From positions 1-7,594 of the forward strand of contig RPPU01000212.1 in NCBI GenBank assembly GCA_003819975.1: a stretch of 7,594 nucleotides of DNA, written 5' to 3'. The number at the start of each line of letters is the position of its first letter. Within the stretch, counting starts at the first letter, position 1. A program made the translations under genes and the position numbers. The stretch is from Desulfobacteraceae bacterium. Lineage in GTDB: Bacteria; Desulfobacterota; DSM-4660; Desulfatiglandales; HGW-15. Shown here in pieces: positions 1 to 5,260 of the stretch. Below the pieces are notes generated by a model, which saw nothing but the letters and a program-made list of their open reading frames with translations, did no database searches and had not been told where the DNA came from.

Positions 1-1386
1 CGCGGCTGAACTGGCGGCATAATAATTATCGGGAATAGTGTTGCCGTCTTTATCCCATTCGCTTGGTAGATCCGGCAAATTGTTCCCATTGCTGTCCACA
101 AAACCGCCGAACTTTGCGGCGCTCTGCAAAAGGGCGGCTCCGCCCCCAAAGGCCGAAACCGTATAAAGCGTCAAGGTTTGCTTGCCGTCTACTGCCTGTC
201 CGAAACCGGCTCCCCCGGCTCTTATATCCGTTGTATGCGCCCAATAAGCGACATTATCAAGATAATTATCAGCGCCCAAGATCTCGCCGGCAACAGCCGG
301 TATGGCATAAGCTTGCACATTGGAGTCCCGGTTTGCCTCGCCGTCGCTGATGAAAATCACAGAGGATTTGACGCAATCGACCGGACCGCCGGCTGAATAA
401 TAAGGGTCATCGGCATTTGAAACCGTGTAATCGTTAAGATGATAGCGCGGACCATTATTATTGGTAGCATTGCCGCTAGGGACCTGTCCGAAATAACCGG
501 CGGCTGTAAAAAGGGTCTCCGCCATTTGGGTCCAGGTGTCCCGTTTCACCGGATCCGCCAACAGTCTTTGGGCATTGACTGTATCGGCAATATCCGTTGC
601 GCTGGACCCGATGCGCGCTACAATCTTGCCGCCTTGGTCAGGATCAACTCCAACTACATTAGGATGATAAGGGCTAAAAATCTCCAACCCAAAACGAACC
701 TGAGGCGCCATATCCTGAATAATACCGGTAGGGGCAGCGCTCACCTTGACCCGGATATAAAACCTGGTGCCGCTTATTGCGGGAATATCAACGGTAAACC
801 AGGGTCCGATCGCATTATCGGCACCCGCGCCCGCGGCATGCGTATAGGTCTCTGGATTGGGGGCCCCAACATGGTAATTATAACTTTTGGTTGTCGAAAA
901 TAATCCGGGATTCCCGGTATTCGCGGGATAGGTAAATCCTTTAATCAGATGGACCCCACCACCGGCATTGACATATTCACCGCCGGAAAGGACGATTTTG
1001 GCGATATCGATCCGCCGCATACAAAGCCAGTTTAAAAAATTGCCTTCCCAATAATTCAACCCTTTAGTGAGGCCGGCGATACTGGCAGTGGTTTCAAAAT
1101 ACTGGCCGCCGGTATTATAAACATAGTTTGCGGTCGGGATAAAAAGCCCGTCATAGATTGTGGCTGCGTTATAAATAGTAGTACTTGCGTAAGCAAATCC
1201 CATCATAGAGGTGGAAGTGTCCAGGATGATCAGAACGTTGGGTTTGACCATGGCGGACACGGAGAGTGGATAGGCTGCGTATGTCCCCATTACCGGCTCA
1301 TCTGCGAACAGAGTTCCGGGGCCCTGGACTCCTGCCCCGCCAAAACCGATCAATAGGATAAAGGTTATTAGTATGATTTTTTTCAT
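1..1386 (-). CDS. pilY1: PilY1-type type IV pilus tip adhesin / assembly protein, N-terminal 462 residues (C-terminus outside window)
   Basis: The gene starts at ATG 1386, 7 nt after a strong GAGGAGG (1394-1400), and stays open to the window edge. Residues 1-28 form a signal peptide (KKI followed by a hydrophobic stretch, cleavage likely near LFA-DE), so the product is exported. Residues 50-62 contain a von Willebrand A MIDAS-like motif, D56-x-S58-x-S60, after a hydrophobic strand (VLIIL). A second vWA-type strand and loop, VIFISDGEAN, lies at 343-352. Residues 431-439 and 445-453 (DSNGNNLPD and DKDGNTIPD) form paired Asp/Asn-rich calcium-type loops of the sort found in PilY1 vWA regions. The C-terminal beta-propeller expected in PilY1 (PilC family) lies beyond the edge. 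PilY1 proteins sit at the pilus tip with the minor pilins and act in pilus priming, adhesion and surface sensing. Gene order directly after pilX supports the call. Only 4 nt separate it from the upstream gene, so translational coupling is likely. Confidence 0.93.
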   Translation of the reverse strand, partial: MKKIILITFILLIGFGGAGVQGPGTLFADEPVMGTYAAYPLSVSAMVKPNVLIILDTSTSMMGFAYASTTIYNAATIYDGLFIPTANYVYNTGGQYFETTASIAGLTKGLNYWEGNFLNWLCMRRIDIAKIVLSGGEYVNAGGGVHLIKGFTYPANTGNPGLFSTTKSYNYHVGAPNPETYTHAAGAGADNAIGPWFTVDIPAISGTRFYIRVKVSAAPTGIIQDMAPQVRFGLEIFSPYHPNVVGVDPDQGGKIVARIGSSATDIADTVNAQRLLADPVKRDTWTQMAETLFTAAGYFGQVPSGNATNNNGPRYHLNDYTVSNADDPYYSAGGPVDCVKSSVIFISDGEANRDSNVQAYAIPAVAGEILGADNYLDNVAYWAHTTDIRAGGAGFGQAVDGKQTLTLYTVSAFGGGAALLQSAAKFGGFVDSNGNNLPDLPSEWDKDGNTIPDNYYAASSAA

Positions 1387-1390
1387 GATT

Positions 1391-1738
1391 CTACCTCCTC
1401 ACGATACGGATATAGGACGCAACCACTTCCTTGCCGGAAAACGTCAACGGTTTAATTTCCAGATGATCCCCCGGGTTCAGCTTCGGCTTTTGAATCAGCC
1501 GGTCTTGATGATCTCTAAAAGGCATCCACGGTTGGATCAAAATGGTCAGATCTTCCCCGATTTTTACCTTAACGGAATGCAAACTATCCGTCACTTCCAC
1601 GACAAGTGCGTTTTCCTGAACTTGTTTCACCTTGGCCATGAACGACACTTCGCCGTCGGCTAAAACCGCTTGCCCGCCAAGAAGCAGGATACTTACAACC
1701 ATGCCGATATTTAGCAATTTGGATCTTCTTGAGATCAT
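1391..1738 (-). CDS. Small exported protein of unknown function between pilX and pilY1 (115 aa)
   Basis: ATG 1738 is chosen because GGAGG (1746-1750) lies 7 nt upstream. A longer reading from further upstream would swallow this ribosome site and run into pilX. Residues 1-27 are a Sec signal peptide (MISRRSK, then a hydrophobic core, cleavage near VLA-DG). No lipobox Cys is seen. The mature part, about 88 residues, is a run of short predicted beta strands (VSFMAKVKQV, ALVVEV, VKVKIGEDLTILI, then LNPGDHLEIK and VVASYIRIV). This pattern of a short barrel with a PGD turn near the end is typical of small OB-like periplasmic domains such as DUF5666. It may fill the place of the small PilY2 protein of Pseudomonas, but I cannot show homology. 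Its last codons, AGG AGG TAG, provide the pilY1 ribosome site, so the two genes are probably translationally coupled. A role in PilY1 or pilus-tip maturation is inferred from position only. Confidence 0.8.
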   Translation of the reverse strand: MISRRSKLLNIGMVVSILLLGGQAVLADGEVSFMAKVKQVQENALVVEVTDSLHSVKVKIGEDLTILIQPWMPFRDHQDRLIQKPKLNPGDHLEIKPLTFSGKEVVASYIRIVRR

Positions 1739-1796
1739 TGCATTTCCTCCTTTAAATAATGACATTAAAAAATTCTCCGCCCGGACAATATGAATT

Positions 1797-2369
1797 TTAA
1801 TTTCCCTTGGGAACAAATATATTACTGCGCGCTTCGATAACATAAGTCGCACCGCATTGGCTCTGACACGTGGCAATGAACGTAAAAGGCCTGAAATATG
1901 AAGGGGGCACGGATCCGTCTTGGTTCCACTCATCTTGCGTGCCGTCCGCTTTTGTAACTCCGCTGGTAAAAAACGTAACCCCGCTGTTGCTGTCATACAG
2001 AGGTACGTTGAGGATTGGTAAAGTTGTGGGGGGCGGGCTGGTCTCCGGGTTACTATTGATCATTTTCCATGCATTTTCGAGTTCCGGTTTAGTGTTGCCG
2101 CCCACACCAACCTTGGAACTGCTCGCCGTTGGAAAGTCATGAGAAACATAGACATACCCGATCATGTGTTCACCGACATTCAACCCGGACTCCGAGCAAT
2201 AAAAGGCCTTCTTAATGCACACATCATTCGCGGCCATGCCTTGTTCCATGTAACTTGTGTTTGTTGCCGCTATTCCAATCAAGGTCAGGATAACCAGCAC
2301 CATGACGGCGACGACCAACACCGATCCTTCCGATTTCTTTTCAAAAAAAGCTGAAAAATCCGTCTTCAT
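1797..2369 (-). CDS. pilX: PilX-type minor pilin (GspK-like, 190 aa)
   Basis: ATG 2369 follows GGAGG (2378-2382) by 8 nt. The N-terminus is charged (EKKSEG), with a likely PilD cleavage after G15, then a hydrophobic helix at about 16-38 (SVLVVAVMVLVILTLIG). Residue +5 of the mature protein is Val, not Glu. Loss of Glu5 is the hallmark of PilX/GspK-type subunits that cap the minor-pilin complex. The downstream motif (EQGMAAN, then KKAFYCSESGLN at 53-64) matches the PilX N-terminal domain pattern, where most relatives have AFYAAEAGL; here two Ala are replaced by Cys and Ser. Four cysteines (C51, C58, C168, C172) could make disulfides in the periplasmic domain. PilX is expected to join PilV, PilW and FimT/FimU in the tip complex that presents PilY1. 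Gaps are 24 nt to pilV upstream and 58 nt to the next gene. Confidence 0.9.
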   Translation of the reverse strand: MKTDFSAFFEKKSEGSVLVVAVMVLVILTLIGIAATNTSYMEQGMAANDVCIKKAFYCSESGLNVGEHMIGYVYVSHDFPTASSSKVGVGGNTKPELENAWKMINSNPETSPPPTTLPILNVPLYDSNSGVTFFTSGVTKADGTQDEWNQDGSVPPSYFRPFTFIATCQSQCGATYVIEARSNIFVPKGN

Positions 2370-2393
2370 ATAACGTTCCTCCGCAATAAACCG

Positions 2394-2825
2394 TTACATA
2401 ACATAATCAAACCGTATTCTCTTGGTCTGCCCGAATCTTTGCCCGGTCACAGTTATCGTGATCAATTTCGTCTCGGGCATAATCGCACCCTCGGTTACAG
2501 TCCAGGTCATCGTATAACCCGGCGGCAGTGCCGGCCCGGTATGCACTTGCCCGACCGCAAGGTCGGGGTCGTTATCCGTTAAAGCAGCACTTTTCTCATA
2601 CGCCTCCGGTTCGCTCATCATGCTCTCGAATCGATCCGTGGTCCAGCCCTTGATATCGGTGACGGTCTGGGCAACACTATTGCCCGAAATCGCCGTGATC
2701 TGCATTTGTCCCACCGCCAGGATACCAACCGCCAACACCATGGTGGCGATCAAGGCTTCCAACAAGGTGAATCCACGGTTATTGGCAACTTTGACATGAA
2801 ACTTCATTTTTAAAATGATCTGCAT
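2394..2825 (-). CDS. pilV: PilV-type minor pilin (143 aa)
   Basis: Start ATG 2825 has GAGGGGG (2831-2837) 5 nt upstream; a later ATG at codon 7 lacks a ribosome site. The prepilin leader ends NNRG, with cleavage after G18 followed by FTLLE, so Glu is at +5 (E23) and the N-methyl-Phe position is F19. The helix at 19-40 ends in VLAVGILAVGQMQ, which is the usual PilV/GspI N-terminal pattern (ALIATMVLAVGIL). The globular part is short (about 100 residues) and ends in beta strands (KLITITVTG, KRIRFDYV). PilV/GspI-type subunits form part of the pseudopilus priming complex with PilW (GspJ-like) and PilX (GspK-like). It sits 19 nt after pilW and 24 nt before pilX in one transcription unit. The family call is firm; the exact subclass rests on the helix and gene order. 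Confidence 0.88.
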   Translation of the reverse strand: MQIILKMKFHVKVANNRGFTLLEALIATMVLAVGILAVGQMQITAISGNSVAQTVTDIKGWTTDRFESMMSEPEAYEKSAALTDNDPDLAVGQVHTGPALPPGYTMTWTVTEGAIMPETKLITITVTGQRFGQTKRIRFDYVM

Positions 2826-2844
2826 AATTTCCCCCTCTTTTATC

Positions 2845-3564
2845 CTATGACCGGTACCATTGATTCCGGCATTGAGTCTTGATGGTTATGATACGGCGCC
2901 TGAAGTTGTTGTTCGCAGGCGTGGGTGTAAAAATCACAGTGCCTTGTTGATTTGCGTAAACGGTTTGATCAACATAACCTGGATCCCCCCGGCCGGATCT
3001 GGCCACGATCGTTATCTGCACGGAGTTAATAAGAGCGCGGTCAGCTGCCGCTACAGCGCCTCCTCCCGGGCCATTTAAAACCGTTAAAGTGACCCCCGAT
3101 CCATTATCCCTCCAACCAAAATAAACAAGATCAAAGGCGTCAATGTTATCCGCCACAGAAAAATATGCCCCACCTGCACCGCCCTCCCTTCGCTGGATTT
3201 CCCAAATATTCGTGCCTGCGTTTAATATGTGCCGATAGTCAACGGTTTCACTGGGGTCGTCTATTACACCGTTGTCATTTTGGTCCATTGTGATCTGGCA
3301 ACTTTGTTGCTTTGCCTCAATAAAACCTAAGTTTACCGGCGGAACAGGATATTTTGTACGGTCTATAAACCCGGTCGCGCGCAAATCCCTTTCCAACATC
3401 ATCTCCGCTGCCCGGATATTTTGCTGCATCACCGCAACGGCTTCCTGATTAACATAAGACTTTTGTTGAGATGCATAACTGAGGTAAACACCCCCCAGAA
3501 TGACGGTGGTTACGGCCAATGCGATCATTAATTCAATCAAAGTAAAACCAGCGGTTTTTTTCAT
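2845..3564 (-). CDS. pilW: PilW-type minor pilin (GspJ-like, 239 aa)
   Basis: I place the start at ATG 3564, with AGAGGA (3572-3577) 7 nt upstream and leader MKKTAG. A TTG at 3597 would extend it by 11 codons but overlaps the previous gene and has no ribosome site. Cleavage after G6 gives FTLIE, with E11 at +5, followed by a hydrophobic helix to about residue 28. The segment 45-65 (MQQNIRAAEMMLERDLRATG) is the characteristic PilW/GspJ helix. Residues 94-106 (DQNDNGVIDDPSE) form an EF-hand-like or dockerin-like acidic loop that could bind calcium. Two cysteines, C89 just before that loop and C232 near the C-terminus, could pair. PilW is an inner-membrane-assembled subunit of the minor-pilin tip complex. 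Here pilW precedes pilV, the reverse of the Pseudomonas order fimU-pilV-pilW-pilX-pilY1. Confidence 0.9.
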   Translation of the reverse strand: MKKTAGFTLIELMIALAVTTVILGGVYLSYASQQKSYVNQEAVAVMQQNIRAAEMMLERDLRATGFIDRTKYPVPPVNLGFIEAKQQSCQITMDQNDNGVIDDPSETVDYRHILNAGTNIWEIQRREGGAGGAYFSVADNIDAFDLVYFGWRDNGSGVTLTVLNGPGGGAVAAADRALINSVQITIVARSGRGDPGYVDQTVYANQQGTVIFTPTPANNNFRRRIITIKTQCRNQWYRS

Positions 3565-3587
3565 AATGCTATCCTCTGTTAAGTAAA

Positions 3588-4133
3588 TTATTGCCAATTG
3601 TTACTGGCTGGAAACCATTTTAAAATTCTTACGATACCGGTGATCCCCGGCGTGCCGACCGCGTAACCGTTGCCTTTGGCATTGCGTAAATATACATATC
3701 CGGTTCCTGCCATTGGAAGCATGCCCCGCGCGTTAAAAGAGAGACTGTTAGCGGCATATGAAACCGGCGTACCGTTTGGCCCAAGATCGTCTGGCACTGA
3801 ACCAGCTGCTGGCGGCATAACCATTTCAATTCCATTCCCATAATCTCTGAGATCAATCGTCGGGAAAATGGGATTACCGGCAACCGTAATGGTATAGGTA
3901 TTGGGAGGATTGAAAACGATGACTACGTTGGTGTTCCGTTTAATGGCCTCTATTTTTACCTTTTGCATGTTTGAATAAAGATCCCGGGCTGCGCGTTGTA
4001 ATTGATAGTTTGGCTTCCAGGCGAAAAAAGCAGGGACAGCTATAGCCATTAAAATCGAAATAACCGCTATAACGACCATTAATTCAACCAATGAAAAACC
4101 TGCACAAAAATATTCTCTTTTCATATGGGTCAT
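3588..4133 (-). CDS. fimT: GspH/FimT-family pseudopilin, copy 1 (181 aa)
   Basis: ATG 4133 has GAGGAG (4143-4148) 9 nt upstream. The leader MTHMKREYFCAG is cleaved after G12 to give FSLVE, with E17 at +5. The helix 13-38 (MVVIAVISILMAIAVPAF) and the following QLQRAARDLYSNMQKVK segment are the GspH/FimT pattern. The rest is a beta-rich domain ending GYVYLRNAKGNGYAVG and a Trp-rich tail (LKWFPASNNWQ). It is a paralogue of the next gene upstream (4333-4923): the post-helix segment and the GYVYL-NAKG motif match closely, so the pair probably arose by tandem duplication. In Pseudomonas, FimU/FimT-type subunits connect the minor-pilin tip to the major pilus; some FimT proteins bind DNA in natural transformation. 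Which role applies here cannot be told from sequence. The ATG overlaps a short upstream reading frame by ATGA, and the gap to pilW is 23 nt. Confidence 0.9.
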   Translation of the reverse strand: MTHMKREYFCAGFSLVELMVVIAVISILMAIAVPAFFAWKPNYQLQRAARDLYSNMQKVKIEAIKRNTNVVIVFNPPNTYTITVAGNPIFPTIDLRDYGNGIEMVMPPAAGSVPDDLGPNGTPVSYAANSLSFNARGMLPMAGTGYVYLRNAKGNGYAVGTPGITGIVRILKWFPASNNWQ

Positions 4134-4204
4134 ATTGCTGTACTCCTCATCTGGAATAATGATTTGACAGTCCGCTCTATAAGTCTAAGCAAAATATATA
4201 CCAT
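4130..4204 (-). CDS. Possible 24-codon leader ORF coupled to fimT copy 1
   Basis: The 199-nt gap between the two fimT genes contains ATG 4204 preceded by a purine-rich GGGAGAG (4209-4215), 4 nt upstream. The frame encodes MVYILLRLIERTVKSLFQMR and four more residues. It ends in TGA, which overlaps the fimT ATG as ATGA, the classic arrangement for translational re-initiation. The peptide is basic and rather hydrophobic and I recognise no family. The main fimT ribosome site lies inside it, so it may be a leader peptide, or simply chance. No other gene is visible in this gap. Confidence 0.3.
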   Translation of the reverse strand: MVYILLRLIERTVKSLFQMRSTAI

Positions 4205-4288
4205 TAATCTCTCCCATTGATATCTGCCTGAAATGACAGCCCATTCCTATTTTCAAGCAATTTCGCTAAGAAAAAATATCAAAAATCT

Positions 4289-4305
4289 TGTAAAAAAATT
4301 TTACA
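4289..4305. repeat. Perfect AT-rich inverted repeat between the two fimT genes
   Basis: TGTAAAA and TTTTACA are perfect 7-bp arms around an AAA centre, 28 nt downstream of the stop of fimT copy 2. The stem has only two G:C pairs, so it is a poor intrinsic terminator. It could be an operator-like palindrome or an mRNA processing or protecting hairpin that sets the level of fimT copy 2 against the rest of the operon. No convincing promoter was found in the same gap. Confidence 0.4.
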
Positions 4306-4332
4306 CCTGCCAACTAATTAAACATCCCATCT

Positions 4333-4923
4333 TCAATTCCAGCTATTCCCGATCCATTTTTTAAAAACAAAAAAGCCATTAACATTTCTAGTGCCCACTG
4401 CATAATTTTCACCTTTTGCATTGCATAAATAAACATACCCGAATCTACCTGCGGTACCATTTGGCTTAAATAATGTGTTATTGCCTTGATAACTAATCCC
4501 ATCCGCGGGAAATTTCCCGCCTTCAGGATCCTGAATGGCGGGCTTGGTGGCATTGCCCTGACCAAAAGAAATTCCTGTGCCATAATGGCTTAACACCACT
4601 TTACGCTCCAAAACATCATCTCCACTGGCATTGTCCCAAGCCTTGTTGCCCCCTTCGGACCAGATTTCATAACCCTGATGCCCCGGTTTGGAAATAAAAA
4701 ATATCCGAGTGATGGAGTTATTCTTTATGGCATCTATCTTACTCCATTGCATATAACTATAAAGGTCCCGGGCTGCCCGCCGCAGCCGGTAGTTTTCTAT
4801 TTGGTGAAGATAAATTGGAATCGCGATTGCAGCTAAGACCGCGATAATGGCCAGGACAACACATAGTTCATTCAATGTGAATCCTGGCGATTTCCTGGAA
4901 GTGTAGTGTGTTAAAATGCCCAT
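4333..4923 (-). CDS. fimT: GspH/FimT-family pseudopilin, copy 2, first gene of the minor-pilin operon (196 aa)
   Basis: ATG 4923 has a perfect AGGAGG (4931-4936) 7 nt upstream and gives the leader MGILTHYTSRKSPG, cleaved after G14. The reading frame stays open upstream to 5019, but that would place the leader, terminator and hairpin inside the coding region and give an overlong prepilin leader. Mature start is FTLNE: Glu is at +5 (E19) and the residue before it is Asn. The helix 15-40 (CVVLAIIAVLAAIAIPIYLH) and YRLRRAARDLYSYMQWSKID follow the GspH/FimT pattern. The globular domain ends GYVYLCNAKGENYAVG and a Trp-rich tail. It is a paralogue of the gene at 3588-4133. C21 in the membrane helix and C167 in the conserved tail motif (Arg in the paralogue) are unusual features. 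Expected role: minor pilin of the type IV pilus priming complex, or FimT-like DNA uptake. Confidence 0.9.
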   Translation of the reverse strand: MGILTHYTSRKSPGFTLNELCVVLAIIAVLAAIAIPIYLHQIENYRLRRAARDLYSYMQWSKIDAIKNNSITRIFFISKPGHQGYEIWSEGGNKAWDNASGDDVLERKVVLSHYGTGISFGQGNATKPAIQDPEGGKFPADGISYQGNNTLFKPNGTAGRFGYVYLCNAKGENYAVGTRNVNGFFVFKKWIGNSWN

Positions 4924-4930
4924 GACAGAG

Positions 4931-4956
4931 CCTCCTGAAAAATGAAATTCTTTCAG
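4931..4956 (-). promoter_or_regulatory. Hairpin abutting the fimT Shine-Dalgarno
   Basis: In the minus-strand transcript CTGAAA (4951-4956) and TTTCAG (4935-4940) form a perfect 6-bp stem around a 10-nt loop. The AGGAGG ribosome site (4931-4936) shares its first two bases with the 3' arm. The hairpin could modulate initiation on fimT copy 2. Pairing is seen directly; function is inferred. Confidence 0.4.
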
Positions 4957-4979
4957 AAAAAAGGCCCCAAAACAGCCTT
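4957..4979 (-). terminator. Candidate conditional (attenuator) terminator in the fimT leader
   Basis: The transcript has AAGGC (4975-4979) pairing with GCCTT (4961-4965), extendable by a U-G pair, followed by an unbroken run of six U (4957-4962, overlapping the stem end). It lies upstream of the fimT ribosome site, between promoter and gene, where a constitutive terminator would silence the operon. It is therefore best read as an attenuator. The stem is short, so strength is uncertain. Confidence 0.45.
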
Positions 4980-5026
4980 GTGTAAGCCCGGATAAACTCA
5001 TTAGAGCCGGCAGCTGCAAGGGTCTG
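4973..5026 (-). promoter_or_regulatory. Competing antiterminator-like stem-loop in the fimT leader
   Basis: In the transcript, CCTTG (5017-5021) pairs with CAAGG (4976-4980). After a 2-nt bulge, CAG (5024-5026) pairs with CTG (4973-4975), giving 8 bp. The 3' strand covers 4975-4979, the same bases that form the 5' arm of the terminator, so only one structure can exist at a time. Inside is a nested hairpin: CCGG (5007-5010) with CCGG (4988-4991), then CTC/GAG closing a UAAU loop, with UUUAU bulged on one side. This is the architecture of a riboswitch or protein-controlled attenuator. I do not recognise the aptamer: the hallmark bases of the GEMM c-di-GMP riboswitch are absent. Confidence 0.45.
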
Positions 5027-5029
5027 GGT

Positions 5030-5041
5030 CCTTTTAAAAGG
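5030..5041. repeat. 12-bp perfect palindrome in the fimT leader
   Basis: CCTTTTAAAAGG is fully self-complementary and lies about 40 nt after the predicted transcription start of the pilin operon, just before the competing stem. It could be a dimeric regulator's operator placed as a roadblock; as RNA it would make only a short hairpin. Confidence 0.3.
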
Positions 5042-5087
5042 CAAATTTTTAAGTGAACATTACGGAAAGATACTTCAATTTTGTGTC

Positions 5088-5116
5088 TTTTTATGGCATT
5101 TTTGAGGCTCTGTCAA
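5088..5116 (-). promoter_or_regulatory. Sigma-70-type promoter for the minor-pilin operon
   Basis: On the minus strand a consensus TTGACA (5111-5116) is followed after 17 nt by TAAAAA (5088-5093), which keeps four of six -10 consensus bases. Transcription would begin near 5081, giving a leader of about 157 nt before fimT copy 2. It is the best promoter in the divergent region and points at the pilin genes. Confidence 0.55.
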
Positions 5117-5137
5117 GACCAAAATTTCTAATATTGG

Positions 5138-5165
5138 TTGACAATCAAAGCCCGGATTTGCGAAT
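5138..5165 (+). promoter_or_regulatory. Weak candidate promoter for rlmD
   Basis: TTGACA (5138-5143) is a perfect -35 box on the plus strand, but 16 nt later the -10 (GCGAAT, 5160-5165) keeps only three consensus bases. It lies back to back with the pilin promoter, with 21 bp between the two -35 boxes. The rest of the interval up to 5260 shows no better promoter. Confidence 0.25.
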
Positions 5166-5260
5166 CTGGGGCGGAAAAAACAGGAGCACCTGCCCTGGCA
5201 GTCAGGCACCCGAATTTTATCTACATTGATTTGTAATAAAAAAAGGAACAAACTATATCT

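Larger units (their letters stand above)
4923..5115. repeat. 12-bp inverted repeat flanking the fimT leader
   Basis: TGACAGAGCCTC at 4923-4934 has its exact reverse complement GAGGCTCTGTCA at 5104-5115. If a 3-nt gap is allowed, the match goes on for AAAAATG (4938-4944 against 5097-5103). One arm covers the fimT start codon and ribosome site, the other the -35 box of the fimT promoter. It could mark the ends of a small MITE-like insertion of about 193 bp that carries the leader. I see no clear target-site duplication, so this remains open. Confidence 0.4.

Noticed and set aside
439..903. Long plus-strand open frame opposite pilY1
   Set aside because: It is antisense to a gene with clear motifs and signal peptide, has no ribosome site and reads as basic, Arg-rich nonsense.
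1739..1996. Longer version of the small exported protein starting within pilX
   Set aside because: It would read through the pilX coding end in another frame and hide the signal peptide; ATG 1738 has a strong ribosome site.
2983..2991. RGD tripeptide in PilW (residues 192-194)
   Set aside because: The integrin-type RGD known in this system belongs to Pseudomonas PilY1; in PilW a three-residue match is easily chance.
3565..3597. Longer pilW from TTG 3597
   Set aside because: It overlaps the end of the previous gene and lacks a ribosome site, while ATG 3564 has AGAGGA and gives a normal six-residue leader.
4997..5004. CUAAUGAG resembling the hammerhead ribozyme core CUGAUGAG
   Set aside because: One core base differs and no GAAA segment with matching stems is found around it; the bases are better explained by the CTC/GAG hairpin.
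4924..5019. N-terminal extension of fimT copy 2 by 32 codons from a TTG at 5019, or from an ATG at 5001
   Set aside because: No ribosome site at either, it would make a very long prepilin leader, and ATG 4923 has a perfect AGGAGG at ideal spacing.
4924..5081. c-di-GMP/cGAMP (GEMM) riboswitch upstream of the pilin operon
   Set aside because: The expected GEMM core, including the GCAAAGCC-type segment and the tetraloop/receptor pair, is not there on the minus strand; the leader is recorded only as an unassigned switch-like structure.
5094..5108. Sigma-54-like GG-N10-GC pattern on the plus strand
   Set aside because: The -12 element is AGGC, not TTGC, and the gene downstream is a housekeeping rRNA methyltransferase.
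5187..5211. G+C-rich imperfect palindrome upstream of rlmD (CTGCC and GGCAG arms)
   Set aside because: The loop is only 2 nt, there is no U-run and no known motif; too little to call a terminator or regulator site.
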